DNA from: Aspidapion aeneum
Taxonomy: Eukaryota; Arthropoda; Insecta; Coleoptera; Brentidae
Assembly: GCA_963576565.1 (NCBI GenBank)
Contig: OY755044.1
Coordinates: forward strand, 43,032,735-43,096,734
Length of the DNA stretch: 64,000 bases
Direction of reading: 5' to 3'
This document shows positions 11,111-22,255 of this stretch, one piece after another (position 1 is the stretch's first letter; every line of letters starts with the position of its first letter). The notes below the pieces were generated by a model. That model was not told the DNA's origin. It did not search any database and worked only from the letters and a program-made list of their open reading frames with translations. Made by a program: the position numbers and the translations under genes.

Positions 11111-11820
11111 TGCTGACAGCTTCTTGCACACTTCTTTTAGCCCCAAGGTCAGATCAAGTTCACTTATTCAGCAGCAGACAGACAGACATACACACAGACA
11201 GAAGTGGATGGCATGGTTACCATTTGGTCCAGAACCCACACTACTACACTACTGTTATACAATAATCTATTTTCTGTCGTAAGTAGTATAAATAAATATG
11301 ATGCCTAATATGCAGGACTGTTTAGAATATTTTCATTTCTGACTTACAAGACCTTCTTTTGTCACCCTGGTATCAAGCAAACATATCGCCAGACCGGCCT
11401 TTATGAATAAGTCAGTTTGAAATCTGAAAATCCTTTTTAAAACTGGCGACCCATTGTGAACGTAGGTTGCGGAAAGTGTTAAAATGTTAATTTAGAGCCT
11501 TTTATCTCTGTTCTCTTTTTCAGTATAGATGTGATATGGATATTTACTGCATATTTATAGCTTGTAATGTATATCTTAAAGAGGTTGTCTAAAGAATTGT
11601 TTAAAGCCGCTTAAAAAGTGGTAGAAGCTATTGCTCGATCTTAAGACGCTTTTGGCACAATGTAGGGGTGCTTGTACAGATGGCTCAACCAATAATGTCG
11701 TAACTAAAATTTTTAGGAATGCAAATTTAACCCCACTAGACAACAGTGTAGCTATTCTTAAATTACCCATGCACAAATCTAGGGAAAAATTTTGCGAATG
11801 AAATATGGGACCATTCTTAT
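11111..11820. other. Intergenic stretch without a recognised gene
   Basis: It contains a short CAGA/CACA-rich run near 11171-11201. A 101-residue minus-strand open frame (11576-11881) has no recognisable motif and runs into the inverted repeat at 11821, so I do not count it as a gene. Confidence 0.5.
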
Positions 11821-11960
11821 GCCCAGTTTCCACGTATGCGTGCCCACCCTGATTCAAAAAACGCATCAGGTGACGCTGCATTTAAAACCGGTGCAAATCC
11901 ATGTCCCGTCACGTGATGCGATTTTTGAATCAGGGTGGGACGCAGAGGTGGAAACCAGGC
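11821..11960. mobile_element. 140-bp inverted-repeat MITE-like element
   Basis: The arms 11821-11875 and about 11907-11960 are imperfect reverse complements. Both contain GTTTCCAC, CCCACCCTGATTCAAAAA and CGCATCA-GTGACG in matching order. The loop is about 31 bp and GC-richer than the surroundings. No clear target duplication is seen, so the superfamily is undecided. Confidence 0.7.
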
Positions 11961-12111
11961 TTTAATGTACGAAACGCTTAACGGGGGCGGGAGGTTTAGC
12001 CCTGCGTTACACTCATTATTTTAGCTCACACTATTATAGTAAAGTATGAAAAATAAATATTATAACAAAAAAATATTTAAAAAAATTGTGTTTGCTTAAG
12101 GCCACACGGCA

Positions 12112-12314
12112 GAAGTGTAAACTTCAACAAAGCGAAATTAATAATACTGGCCTTCATCAGCTGCATCATCATATCGCTCGCTGAATTTTCCTCTCACAGT
12201 TAGTCGACTCAAGCCGACTTCACCCGAATGAGCGTTACATAGCCAAGCCTGGCGGCTCAGTTCAATTCACTACCCACAAAAACTGCTAAACGCGCCTAAG
12301 GAAGTTTACACTTC
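12112..12314. repeat. 203-bp element bounded by GAAGTGTAAACTTC inverted ends
   Basis: GAAGTGTAAACTTC at 12112-12125 is the reverse complement of 12301-12314. Each end is itself partly palindromic (GAAGT/ACTTC). The interior is GC-richer than the flanks. It may be a short non-autonomous DNA transposon. No target duplication was identified. Confidence 0.5.
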
Positions 12315-12886
12315 AAAAATCTAAATAAATTTATTTTTTATGTTTAATCTTAATTATGTTTTTTATTACAATACCTAGGTACCTTAAGCAATAAAATCTC
12401 TACAGGTGATTTATAAATTCTGATGATATCTTTGGCAACACCACAATTTTTTTTGATAAATCTTTTAATGAACTTTCCTTCGCTGCTCCTGAGCATTTTA
12501 ATTTGTCGTTTGATCAGCCAACAAAAATAAAGTGGTAAAAATAATAAGCCTCATTAGCAACGAAGACAGTTTGAAATATGGCACAATCTCACCAAAAGCC
12601 ATCTGAAATTCCTTTATTAACGCTTCCATATGTTAAGCATGTGATTCAAGCCTACAAATGGACCGGATTACGCAACGCCATCGATTTTTTTTTGTCAAAG
12701 TTAGTACATTATAGTGTTTAATTTCAATTAAAAACGCCGACAGTTGATCTTTGGTGCCTTCCAAATAAAAATAATCTACCAATTCATGGGCACTACAGTT
12801 ACAACGTATCAAGAATTACCCGCTTTCAGCAAATTGTTTACCTGGAGCAGTTTTGTTAATTCTAAATAAATTGTCCACTTAATTCT

Positions 12887-14374
12887 ACATACCTGCTACC
12901 ACCACTTACAGATAAAAATACTCACTTAGTCACAACATCAGAGGAAAAAGCCAATATGCTGGCCAAAATCTTTTCCTGCAACTCAATCCTTACAGTGCCA
13001 AATGGAAAAACTCCACCGTTCATTGAAAGGGTTTCCCACAGTATGCCAGAGGTACCCTTTTGTTACAGAGAAATACGAAAATCCCTTAAAAAGTTGGATA
13101 CAAACAAAGCAATGGGTCCAGATGGCATTCCCGCGATAGTACTCAAAAATTGTGCTAACGAGCTCACCTCAACTTTCGCTAAATTATTCAATTTATCTTA
13201 CAGGCAAGGAGTATATCCATCATCATGGAAGTCTGCCGCAGTACAACCTATTCCAAAGAAAGGAAAAAAGACAGATCCGTTAAACTATAGACCAATTGCT
13301 CTACTTCCGGTGATATCAAAAGTAATGGAAAGAGTTGTGAACAATCACCTAACCAAGTACTTGGAAAAGTACAAAATTATCAACGACAAGCAATACGGAT
13401 TTCGAAAATATAGGTCAACTGGCGATTTACTTACATACGTCACTCACTTATGGCAAAAAGCGATTGAGTTACGGGGCGAAACAAGAACAATTGCCTTAGA
13501 TATATCTAAAGCATTCGATAAAGTCTGGCATGAAAATCTGCTCAACAAGCTCAAAGCAACGGGATTGTCGCCGAAACTTTGCACTTGGTTTGAAAGTTAC
13601 CTTAAGGATAGATCCATTTATGTTGCACTGGATGGCTGGAACTCCAACTCTTACTAAATAAATGCTGGTGTGCCACAGGAAGCAATCCTTTCGCCAACAC
13701 TTTTTCTAATTTACATAAATGACCTCATAGATAAAACAGTAAATCCACTTTATTGCTTTGCAGATGATGGCAATGTAGTCTCCATAGTCATATCACCCAC
13801 TCAGTGTCTATCCGCACGTGAATTCCTTTATCTTAGACTAACTCAAATATCGCAGATAAATAATGACCTGGAGATAATAGAGGACTGGGACAACAAAAAC
13901 CTTGTACAGTTCAACGCGCAGAAAACCCAAGCAGCCCTGTTTTCAAAAAAGTCCAGCACCGGTGAGCCAAACATCATGCTATCTGGAAGTGCTGTCACAT
14001 TGCAGAGCCAGTTGAACATCTTAGAAATCACAGCAGAGACCAACATGTCTTGGCACAGTCTCGTGGCAGATATAGCTAAAAGGGCGTCCCAAAAGCTTGG
14101 GGTGCTATTTCGTACAAGACATCTGTATACACCAAGCCAACTGCTGACACTCTACAAAGCCCAGATTTGACCAACTATGGAGTACTGCTCACATATATGG
14201 AGTGCGGCACCCAAACATACCTTAATGCTTTTGACCACCGTGCAAAAACGAGCTATCAATCTGATCAATGACCCCGCACTTACCCGTAGCTTGGATAGTC
14301 TCGAACATCGAAGAACTGTGGGCGATCTATCTCTTCTACAGGTATTATCACGGAAACCATCAATTTACTGTTAA
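12887..14374 (+). pseudogene. Jockey/CR1-like LINE reverse transcriptase, 5'-truncated, interrupted
   Basis: One frame (same phase throughout) encodes a non-LTR reverse transcriptase. Visible motifs are NKAMGPDGIPAIVLKN, the LNYRPIALLPVISKVMERVV block, QYGFRKYRSTGDLL, ALDISKAFDKVWH, a degraded GVPQEAILSP, INDL and the catalytic-type FADD at about 13760. The endonuclease region upstream is missing. In-frame stops occur at 13655-13657, 14168-14170 and 14372-14374, so this copy is dead. The C-terminal end of the same LINE continues after the BEL insertion at 22256. The clade is assigned by motif style only. Confidence 0.85.
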
Positions 14375-14385
14375 AATAGAGGCAC

Positions 14386-15096
14386 TGGTTCGTCCCGCCT
14401 TCCTTTTTGTAAATATGTTCTTTTTACTATAATTTACCAAATTGGTTCGAATTAGGCTATTTGGTGATTCACTAGAGCATTTTCTATTTTTTGTTTATTT
14501 AGTATTAATTAACTAATTAAGTACTTAAAATTACTGGGTTATTTGCATTCGAAACTCCCGCGGTTTTAAAGGCAAATATTACAATTTGCTATAATTAATT
14601 TACTTTACATAAAATGCATTTTGAATTACTAAGGTTCCTAGTTCCTTTAATATGGACCTTCGTAATCTCATTCCCTCCTACTTATTCCCTTTTCTCCTAC
14701 GCCTATGGATTAACGACGCCACTGGGCGCCATGTGGGAGAATGAACGCAGCAGCGAATACCTGCTGCAGCATCAGAGAGAACCGTTTCGCCTTCGAACGA
14801 TAATACACGCGTGTTAGCGACTCTCCTACCACATTCATGTGGGGTGCAAAAAATACGGTTGAACAGCACGTCCTCCCATGAGTTCCGCTTCCTGTATAAA
14901 AATGGTAAGTGAAAATGCATTATTTTTACCTTACATACATTTGTTTATTGCTACACTAACCTAGAAGGTAAACTAGACCATTTCAGAATCCCTTGTACCA
15001 GCTTAGCCTATGACCTTATTCCCTTAAAATTACAGTCCACATCTGACACCGTTAAATTCCAGACAACTCTCCTTTCTGGACCACCAGGGAGCCCCA
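14386..15096 (+). repeat. 5' LTR of the BEL/Pao element
   Basis: It is 711 bp, runs from TG to CA, and is repeated at 21540-22250 with a constant offset of 7154. A TATAAAA sequence at 14895-14901 could be promoter or RNA-processing related. It is followed by a donor-like GGTAAGTG. The 80-residue and 67-residue open frames in the LTR are present in both copies and show no recognisable domain. Confidence 0.96.
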
Positions 15097-15160
15097 TTTT
15101 TGATCCTTAGCGACCCGGATTTCTGGAATCGTTTTTTTGCCTTTTTAGGTTAGTTTTTTT

Positions 15161-15410
15161 TTACTGGTTTCAAATGCAAGAAAAACCCTTGTTTTTCCTA
15201 AATGCCTTTTTTACTGGTTTCAAATGCAAGAAAAACCCTTGTTTTTCTTACATGCCTACTTTAGAAAACCCCTAGGTTTCTAAAATACATTTTGCGATTT
15301 TTTTTGTGTAAAAACAAATGCAAGAAAAACCCTTGTTTTTCTTACATGCCTACTTTAGAAAACCCCTAGGTTTCTAAAATACATTTTGCGATTTTTTTTT
15401 GTGTAAAAAT
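15161..15410 (+). repeat. Leader tandem repeats with hairpin-forming units
   Basis: A 50-bp unit is doubled (15161-15260) and a unit of about 95 bp is doubled (about 15221-15410). Within each unit the sequences AAGAAAAACCCTTGTTTTTCTT and AGAAAACCCCTAGGTTTCT are near-palindromes able to form hairpins in the RNA leader. A packaging or translation role in the long leader is possible but not shown. Confidence 0.8.
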
Positions 15411-15639
15411 TAAATATTTTTAACAATAAATTTAGCCTTTTCATGCGAAAAACCAAACACAGATAAAATCTGTAAACTACTATGCTTTTTTTTGTTTCGA
15501 ATAAATCAAGTTTTTTCGTTTCTTTTTTGTAAAAAAAAAACCGTATGGAATTTGGGTGTTTTTTTGTTTGTCACTGGAAATAGTTTAAAATAGTGTCTGC
15601 AAAGTGCTATTATTTTAGCCGTTGTGCCTTCACATTTGT

Positions 15640-15845
15640 GGATTGCTATAATTATATCCAATTTGCTCGAAAAAAATCTCCACATTGCCATATTCATTTT
15701 TGCTTATTGCAAATTGCTATGACTATATCCGATTGCGGATGCTTTACTATATTCGTTTTTGCGTAAAAATTGCTATGAATATATCTATTTCTAATTTACT
15801 ATTATAATATCTGTCTGCAAATGGCTATGATTGTATCCATTTTTT
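15640..15845 (+). repeat. Four spaced copies of a TTGCTATgATTATATCC-like motif
   Basis: Near 15643, 15713, 15770 and 15822 the leader repeats a roughly 20-bp phrase of the type ATTGCTATGACTATATCC, spaced 50-70 bp apart. It lies between the LTR and the gag start. A role as a leader signal is conjecture. Confidence 0.6.
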
Positions 15846-16205
15846 GCGTGCATAATAAATTTTGAAGGAAATTTAATTCTTAACTTGAGAATTTGTTTTC
15901 GTGTAAAGGCAGATAAATAGTTTTACCAAATTAAATGCTTTTGATTTGTAGGTATTTATTTTTAAATTTAATACATAGTAGGTACCTACTTATTTGAATT
16001 CGCGAGGCGAAGATAAAAAAACTTATACACAAGTTTTTTGTTATCATTAGTTTGCATCGGGTATTTTCTTTACTTTTGTGCGCTTATAGTTTGATTATTG
16101 TAATTAAACGTAGGACATTAATATTTATACAGGGTGTCCAAATTTTGATTTTTTTTTCAGTTTACCTAATTTTTGTCAATTATTTTTTGGATTTTTTTTT
16201 AAATC

Positions 16206-19200
16206 ATGTCTAGTTCGGATAAAATTTTAAAGGCTAAAGCCTTGCGCTATAGTGCGATTTCACAGCTAAATTTGATCATTGAATCCGCGACCCTCGCAAA
16301 AAATGACCCTGCCTATCACAGCGGCTTTAAAGTCAAATTTCGGACATTGTCAAAAATCAAAAAAGATTTTGAAAAGCACCATAATACTTTGTTGACGTTG
16401 GTAGCCTCTGATGAGGATCGCTTAGTAGTAGAAAACAAAGTGTTTATGGACTTTTGCAAACGCTGTGACGAGATTTCCACTATATTTTACGAACTTTTCG
16501 AACTACCCTTTGAAGATGGAGCGCTTTTGAGCAGTACGATAAATCCCATGGGCAGTCCCTGTGCCTCCACAGACCAGCATGGTTTACTGCCTAGGATAAA
16601 AATACCTCTTTTTCAAGGGGAATTTAAGGAGTTTCCAACCTTTTTGCAAGCCTTTAATGCTACCGTGCACAATAATAGGTCGCTGGGAAACTTTGAAAAA
16701 TTCAATTTGCTTTTTTCTAATTTAAAGGGCCCTGCCCTGGATGTCATTTCTGACATTCCTATCCTTGCTGAAAATTATTTAAATGCCTACCACACCTTGG
16801 TGGATAGGTATACAAATAAACGATTACAAGCTTACCTTCACTGGAAGGCAATTGAAGGCTTCTCTCCTCTTACTAAAGAGAATGCTACGAATTTGAGGAA
16901 TTTGCTTGATTGTTTTTCGAAAAACTTAAGTGCTTTAAAAGTCATGGGTTTTAAAACGGAGTTTTGGGATTATATTATGGCACAAATGCTCTTGGATAGG
17001 TTGGACCTAACCACGCGCAAGGCATTTGAGCAAAATTATTGCTCCAATGAGATCCCCTCTTATGATAAAATTCGTGCTTTTGTTTCTAGCCATTGCATTG
17101 CGTTGGAACAAATACAACAAACTCAAGATTACTTAAAAAATAAAGATTTGTCAATTTCAAGTCAGAAAAATCAAGCAAAGTTTCAAAATCGATCTGCTTT
17201 GTTTGCTAATACTCAGAGAGCCTCCAAAAATGCCTCCCAGTCTCCAAATGGCCAAAGTGGCTTAAATAATACTCCAAACCCTCAAAAATTTTGTTTTCTC
17301 TGTAAAAGTGGCGATCATATAATATACAGATGTCCTCATTTTTTGGCGAAAACTCCCCAGCAACGTTTTGAGATTGTTAAACAACATAAAGCGTGTGTCA
17401 ACTGTTTGGGCTCAAAGCATAATTTACCCCAGCAATGCAAATCAGAAAAAAGATGTTTACATTGTGGCCAATTTCATCACAGTCTCTTACATTTTTTTCC
17501 TATTAATTCTACACCTAGTTCTGCGAGTAGCCCCTCTACTTCTGCAGTGCAACCCCCGAGGAGCCCCGTGGCTACCGAATTTAATAGAACCACTAACACC
17601 ATTGTTACTGGTATGTCTTTAAATGATCGCGAAGTACTTCTCTGTACCGCTTTAATACAAATACAGGATGTTTTTCAAAATTGGCACACAGTGCGCGCCA
17701 TCTGTGACTCTGGTGCTCAATCTTCATTTATATCTAAGTCATGTGCTGATAGTTTGGGCCTTCCTAAATTTAATATCGCCATGACTCTACAAAGCTTAGA
17801 TCGAATGACAACTTCGGCAAAATCTGGAATTAATTGCAATATATCCTCTTTGCGTGATAATAATTTTGTTTTTAATTTTGATGCGATAATACTCGATAAA
17901 ATTTGTAGTGATTTACCTCATTCCTCATTTTCGATTAAAAGTTTTCCTTTTCTCGCCAACTTAGCACTAGCTGACCCAGGCTTTAATAAAAGCGATAAAA
18001 TTGATTTATTGTTGGGCGGCGATGTGTACCCTTACATTTTGCTAGATGGTCGTTTGTCTACGGGACCCAACAACCCCGTCTGCATTAATACTATTTTTGG
18101 TTGGGGAATAATGGGCAATCTTTCACTTTCACCTTCAACTACAAATCAAATTAAAACATTTTTTACTACGTCAATGAACGATTCTTTTGTCAATTTAGAT
18201 AAAAATCTACAACGATTTTGGCAAATAGATGACATACCTAATGTCAAGGCCATTGACCCCGAAGATGAGTTTTGCGAAAATTATTTTTTGAAAACTACCT
18301 CAAAAAATGAGGAGGGGAGATATATTGTATCTTTACCATTTAAAGTTACTGCTCCAGATTTTGGCGACACTCGATCCATTGCCGTACGTCGTTTTTTCTC
18401 CCTTGAGAAGAAATTGCTACAAAACCCTGATTTTTATGCTGCCTACAGCTCTGTTTTACAAGATTATTTAGATAATAATCATATGCAACCGGTTTCTGCA
18501 CCTTTGCCGACCGAAATTTCAAATCATTTTTATATTGCACACCATGCGGTGTTTAAAAAAGATTCTACTAGCACCCCCCTGAGGGTGGTTTTTGATGCGA
18601 GCATGCACGCCCCTGGCAAAATCTCGCTCAACAACGCTGTTTATACTGGGCCCCCTTTACAAAGGGACTTACAAAAAATTTTATTACTTTATCGTTTGCA
18701 TAAATTTTGCTTTTGTTGCGACATCCGTCAAATGTACAGGATGATTTTAGTTGACCCTAGTCAAACTAATTTTCAAAGAATAGTTTGGAGGTTTGATCCT
18801 AACCAGCCTATTCAAGACTTCGAAATAAATAGAGTTTTATTCGAGGTCTCTTGTAGCCCCTTTTTGGCTATCAGAACTTTGCTGCAACTTGCTAGAGAGC
18901 ATGAGGACCTTCCTCTTGCCTCAAAAATCATTGAGGAGGCAGTTTTTGTCGATGATGTGATTTCGGGAAGTGATGACTTTTTTAAGGCCACTGAGATGAA
19001 AAATCAATTAATCGAGCTACTTAGCCGAGGTGGATTCGAATTGCGTAAATGGGCGAGCAATTGTCCCGAGTTACTATCCGATCTTCCTGAGTCACACATT
19101 TCGATGAAGGCTCTTTCTCTCGATTTAGATGCTGAAAATTCAACTTTGAAAATTCTCGGTTTAAATTGGAACCCTCATACTGATGAATTTTTTTATACTT

Positions 19201-21497
19201 TCGACTGTTCTCTCCAAACATGCACTAAAAGAACAATTTTAAGTAATTTGGCCCGCATTTACGACCCTCTGTCTTTTTTGGCGCCAATAGTTTTAATTTT
19301 AAAATTAATTGTTCAATACTGCTGGGCAGAAGACTTAAACTGGGACGACCCTGTCAGTCCGGAAATTGTTTTTAAATGGGAAAAATTTAAAAATGAATTA
19401 AAGTTTTTGCATTCTGTTAAAATTCCTCGTCAAATAATTTTGCCTAATGCTAGTCAAATCCAGCTAGTAGGATTTTGCGATAGTTCAGAACGGGCCTATT
19501 GTGCTGTCGCTTATATTCGAATTTTTTATTCTGATGGAAACATTAAAGTTTTTTTTGTTTGTAGTAAATCTAGAGTCGCACCGTTGCGTCGTAAACTAAC
19601 TTTACCAAGACTAGAGCTTTTAGGAGCTGTTTTGTTGGCTAAATTAATGGATTTTTTACTAGAAACGTTCTCGGAAAAAATTAAATTTGATAAAATTCTT
19701 GCTTTTACTGATAGCACAGTGACCTTATCTTGGATTCAGGGATCTCCTCACAAATTTAAAACATTTGTTTCGAATAGAACTGCCTATATACAAGGAAGAA
19801 TTAGCCCTGAGTTTTGGCATTATGTTCCTACTGAACAAAATCCTGCTGACTGCGGTACTAGGGAAATGTATCCCTCTGATTTACAAAGATTTTATTTTTG
19901 GTTAGAAGGGCCTTCTTTTCTAAACCAACCTACAAATACTTGGGATTTTATGACAGTTACTTACGATGGGAATGCAGTTTTGGAAGAACAGCGAAAAAAT
20001 ATTTTTAACGTTTTTACTTGCGAACAAACAGTTGAATATTATGTAAACAACTTGTTTGAAAAATACAGTTCTCTTTTTAAAATTAAGAGAATAGTTGCTT
20101 ACTTTTTGCGAGGGTTACAAAAGTTTAAAAATCCCTCATACAATTTTGCTACTGATTACCTTACAAATCAGGATTACTACAAAAGCTTACTTTTTATTTC
20201 GAAATGCGTACAATCTTTTTCTTTCCAAAAAGAAATTGAATTACTAAAAGATAAGAAACAGCTTCCAAAAGCTTTTCAAAAATTATGTCCATTTTTGCAT
20301 AATGAAAGCTACGATTTGCTTCGTGTTGGAGGCCGTTTATGCCATTCAAATTTATCATACGATAAAAAATTTCCAATTCTTTTGCCTTCTAGTGCAAAAT
20401 TCACTGAATTACTGATTTTAGATTTGCATCGCAGCAATCTTCATTGTGGTATACAGACCACAACTTTTTTACTAATGCAAAACTTCTGGGTATTGTCTGC
20501 TAAAAAGGTAGTGAGAAAAGTTTTAAGTTCTTGCCATACTTGCTGGAAAACTAAACCTAACTCCCTTCAACCCCCTATGGGTAACCTACCGAAATTTAGA
20601 GTTTCCGAAGCAAAGGTGTTCGAAAATGTAGGTATAGATTTTTGTGGTCCGTTCACGATTACTCTTGGTCGGACCAGAGGTGCAAAAACCATGAAAGCAT
20701 ATGTCTGTTTATTTATCTGTTGCGCTGTTAAAGCCGTGCATTTAGAGTTAGTCTCTGATATGACATCAGAAGCCTTTCTGGCTGCTCTGCGCCGCTTCAT
20801 AGCTAGAAGAGGACTATGCTCAAAGATCTCTTCAGACTGCGGGACCAACTTCGTGGCCTCTGAAAAATACTTGCGACAAATTTTTTCTGATTGCGTGAAG
20901 GGGGAAGGTATAGTTTGGTCTTTTAACCCACCTGCTGCTCCCCACATGGGAGGCATTTGGGAATCAAACATTAAATCTTTAAAGACTCATCTTCACAGGG
21001 TAGTTGGAAATCAAATACTCACCTATGAGGAATTAAATACGGTTTTAACCCAAGTTGAAGCCATAATGAACTCACGTCCTTTATGTGCCTTAAGCACCGA
21101 TCCTATTGATCTGGCGGTCTTGACTCCTAATAATTTTTTAAATTTGAGGCCTCCAGGTACAATACCCGATCCAAACTACTGCGATATTGCGTTAAACAGG
21201 CTGTCCAGGTGGCAACTGTTGCAAAGAATGCACCGCGATTTTTGGATTCGCTGGCATCGCGAATATTTGCACACTTTGCAACAGCGAGCCAAATGGCACC
21301 AACCTCTTGCTTCCATTGATATTGGTACTATGGTACTGATCAAAGATGAAAATTCCACTCCATTGGATTGGCCCCTAGGCCGCATTGAAGACCTTATTAA
21401 AGGTTCTGATAATGTTCCACGGGTTGCTATTGTAAAGACTACTAAAGGTACCTACAAACGGCCTTTGGTAAAACTATGCGCCCTGCCTACAAATTAA
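16206..21497 (+). CDS. BEL/Pao gag-pol polyprotein, 1763 residues
   Basis: This single ORF encodes the proteins for retrotransposition in cytoplasmic particles followed by integration in the nucleus. In order: a DUF1759-type gag region (about 127-290, with IPLFQGEFKEFPTFLQAF); cysteine-rich zinc knuckles (about 362-440, CFLCKSGDH, CVNCLGSKH, CLHCGQFHH); an aspartic protease with CDSGAQSSFIS (about 498-510); a reverse transcriptase with VVFDASMHAPG (about 795) and catalytic FVDD (about 914); a Pao-type RNase H with GFCDSSERAY and LPRLELLGA (about 1088-1150) and FTDSTVTLSWIQG; an integrase zinc-binding HCGIQTT...CHTCW segment (about 1405-1445); an rve core with Asp in GIDFCGP, Asp in SDCGTNF and Glu in GGIWES (about 1477-1585); and a C-terminal DUF5641 domain (about 1663-1757). 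No stop or frameshift is present. The start follows a T-rich leader, and the first ATG of the frame is used. Confidence 0.97.
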   Translation: MSSSDKILKAKALRYSAISQLNLIIESATLAKNDPAYHSGFKVKFRTLSKIKKDFEKHHNTLLTLVASDEDRLVVENKVFMDFCKRCDEISTIFYELFELPFEDGALLSSTINPMGSPCASTDQHGLLPRIKIPLFQGEFKEFPTFLQAFNATVHNNRSLGNFEKFNLLFSNLKGPALDVISDIPILAENYLNAYHTLVDRYTNKRLQAYLHWKAIEGFSPLTKENATNLRNLLDCFSKNLSALKVMGFKTEFWDYIMAQMLLDRLDLTTRKAFEQNYCSNEIPSYDKIRAFVSSHCIALEQIQQTQDYLKNKDLSISSQKNQAKFQNRSALFANTQRASKNASQSPNGQSGLNNTPNPQKFCFLCKSGDHIIYRCPHFLAKTPQQRFEIVKQHKACVNCLGSKHNLPQQCKSEKRCLHCGQFHHSLLHFFPINSTPSSASSPSTSAVQPPRSPVATEFNRTTNTIVTGMSLNDREVLLCTALIQIQDVFQNWHTVRAICDSGAQSSFISKSCADSLGLPKFNIAMTLQSLDRMTTSAKSGINCNISSLRDNNFVFNFDAIILDKICSDLPHSSFSIKSFPFLANLALADPGFNKSDKIDLLLGGDVYPYILLDGRLSTGPNNPVCINTIFGWGIMGNLSLSPSTTNQIKTFFTTSMNDSFVNLDKNLQRFWQIDDIPNVKAIDPEDEFCENYFLKTTSKNEEGRYIVSLPFKVTAPDFGDTRSIAVRRFFSLEKKLLQNPDFYAAYSSVLQDYLDNNHMQPVSAPLPTEISNHFYIAHHAVFKKDSTSTPLRVVFDASMHAPGKISLNNAVYTGPPLQRDLQKILLLYRLHKFCFCCDIRQMYRMILVDPSQTNFQRIVWRFDPNQPIQDFEINRVLFEVSCSPFLAIRTLLQLAREHEDLPLASKIIEEAVFVDDVISGSDDFFKATEMKNQLIELLSRGGFELRKWASNCPELLSDLPESHISMKALSLDLDAENSTLKILGLNWNPHTDEFFYTFDCSLQTCTKRTILSNLARIYDPLSFLAPIVLILKLIVQYCWAEDLNWDDPVSPEIVFKWEKFKNELKFLHSVKIPRQIILPNASQIQLVGFCDSSERAYCAVAYIRIFYSDGNIKVFFVCSKSRVAPLRRKLTLPRLELLGAVLLAKLMDFLLETFSEKIKFDKILAFTDSTVTLSWIQGSPHKFKTFVSNRTAYIQGRISPEFWHYVPTEQNPADCGTREMYPSDLQRFYFWLEGPSFLNQPTNTWDFMTVTYDGNAVLEEQRKNIFNVFTCEQTVEYYVNNLFEKYSSLFKIKRIVAYFLRGLQKFKNPSYNFATDYLTNQDYYKSLLFISKCVQSFSFQKEIELLKDKKQLPKAFQKLCPFLHNESYDLLRVGGRLCHSNLSYDKKFPILLPSSAKFTELLILDLHRSNLHCGIQTTTFLLMQNFWVLSAKKVVRKVLSSCHTCWKTKPNSLQPPMGNLPKFRVSEAKVFENVGIDFCGPFTITLGRTRGAKTMKAYVCLFICCAVKAVHLELVSDMTSEAFLAALRRFIARRGLCSKISSDCGTNFVASEKYLRQIFSDCVKGEGIVWSFNPPAAPHMGGIWESNIKSLKTHLHRVVGNQILTYEELNTVLTQVEAIMNSRPLCALSTDPIDLAVLTPNNFLNLRPPGTIPDPNYCDIALNRLSRWQLLQRMHRDFWIRWHREYLHTLQQRAKWHQPLASIDIGTMVLIKDENSTPLDWPLGRIEDLIKGSDNVPRVAIVKTTKGTYKRPLVKLCALPTN

Positions 21498-21525
21498 ACT
21501 CTCTGAAATGCCCCTGGGCATTCTC

Positions 21526-21539
21526 AGGGGGGTGGGAAA
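21526..21539 (+). promoter_or_regulatory. Polypurine tract of the BEL element
   Basis: AGGGGGGTGGGAAA abuts the first base of the 3' LTR. This is the expected primer site for plus-strand DNA synthesis. Confidence 0.9.
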
Positions 21540-22250
21540 TGGTTCGTCCCGCCTTCCTTTTTGTAAATATGTTCTTTTTACTATAATTTACCAAATTGGT
21601 TCGAATTAGGCTATTTGGTGATTCACTAGAGCATTTTCTATTTTTTGTTTATTTAGTATTAATTAACTAATTAAGTACTTAAAATTACTGGGTTATTTGC
21701 ATTCGAAACTCCCGCGGTTTTAAAGGCAAATATTACAATTTGCTATAATTAATTTACTTTACATAAAATGCATTTTGAATTACTAAGGTTCCTAGTTCCT
21801 TTAATATGGACCTTCGTAATCTCATTCCCTCCTACTTATTCCCTTTTCTCCTACGCCTATGGATTAACGACGCCACTGGGCGCCATGTGGGAGAATGAAC
21901 GCAGCAGCGAATACCTGCTGCAGCATCAGAGAGAACCGTTTCGCCTTCGAACGATAATACACGCGTGTTAGCGACTCTCCTACCACATTCATGTGGGGTG
22001 CAAAAAATACGGTTGAACAGCACGTCCTCCCATGAGTTCCGCTTCCTGTATAAAAATGGTAAGTGAAAATGCATTATTTTTACCTTACATACATTTGTTT
22101 ATTGCTACACTAACCTAGAAGGTAAACTAGACCATTTCAGAATCCCTTGTACCAGCTTAGCCTATGACCTTATTCCCTTAAAATTACAGTCCACATCTGA
22201 CACCGTTAAATTCCAGACAACTCTCCTTTCTGGACCACCAGGGAGCCCCA
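21540..22250 (+). repeat. 3' LTR of the BEL/Pao element
   Basis: It is 711 bp, the same length as the 5' LTR, and I found no difference in the parts I compared, including both embedded open frames. It is followed by the GGCAC target duplication. Confidence 0.96.
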
Positions 22251-22255
22251 GGCAC

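Larger units (their letters stand above)
14386..22250 (+). mobile_element. Complete BEL/Pao LTR retrotransposon
   Basis: The element is 7865 bp and flanked by the exact 5-bp duplication GGCAC at 14381-14385 and 22251-22255. The two 711-bp LTRs begin TGGTTCG, end GCCCCA and look identical where I compared them. One uninterrupted gag-pol ORF lies between them, with a purine-rich tract directly before the 3' LTR. It sits inside the LINE reading frame. Intact coding sequence plus same-length, apparently identical LTRs indicate a recent insertion. No envelope gene is present. Confidence 0.97.

Noticed and set aside
15097..15135. Primer-binding site of the BEL element
   Set aside because: No TGG-starting tRNA complement lies directly after the 5' LTR that I could assign with confidence.
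20567..20971. 134-residue minus-strand frame
   Set aside because: Antisense shadow of the BEL integrase region.
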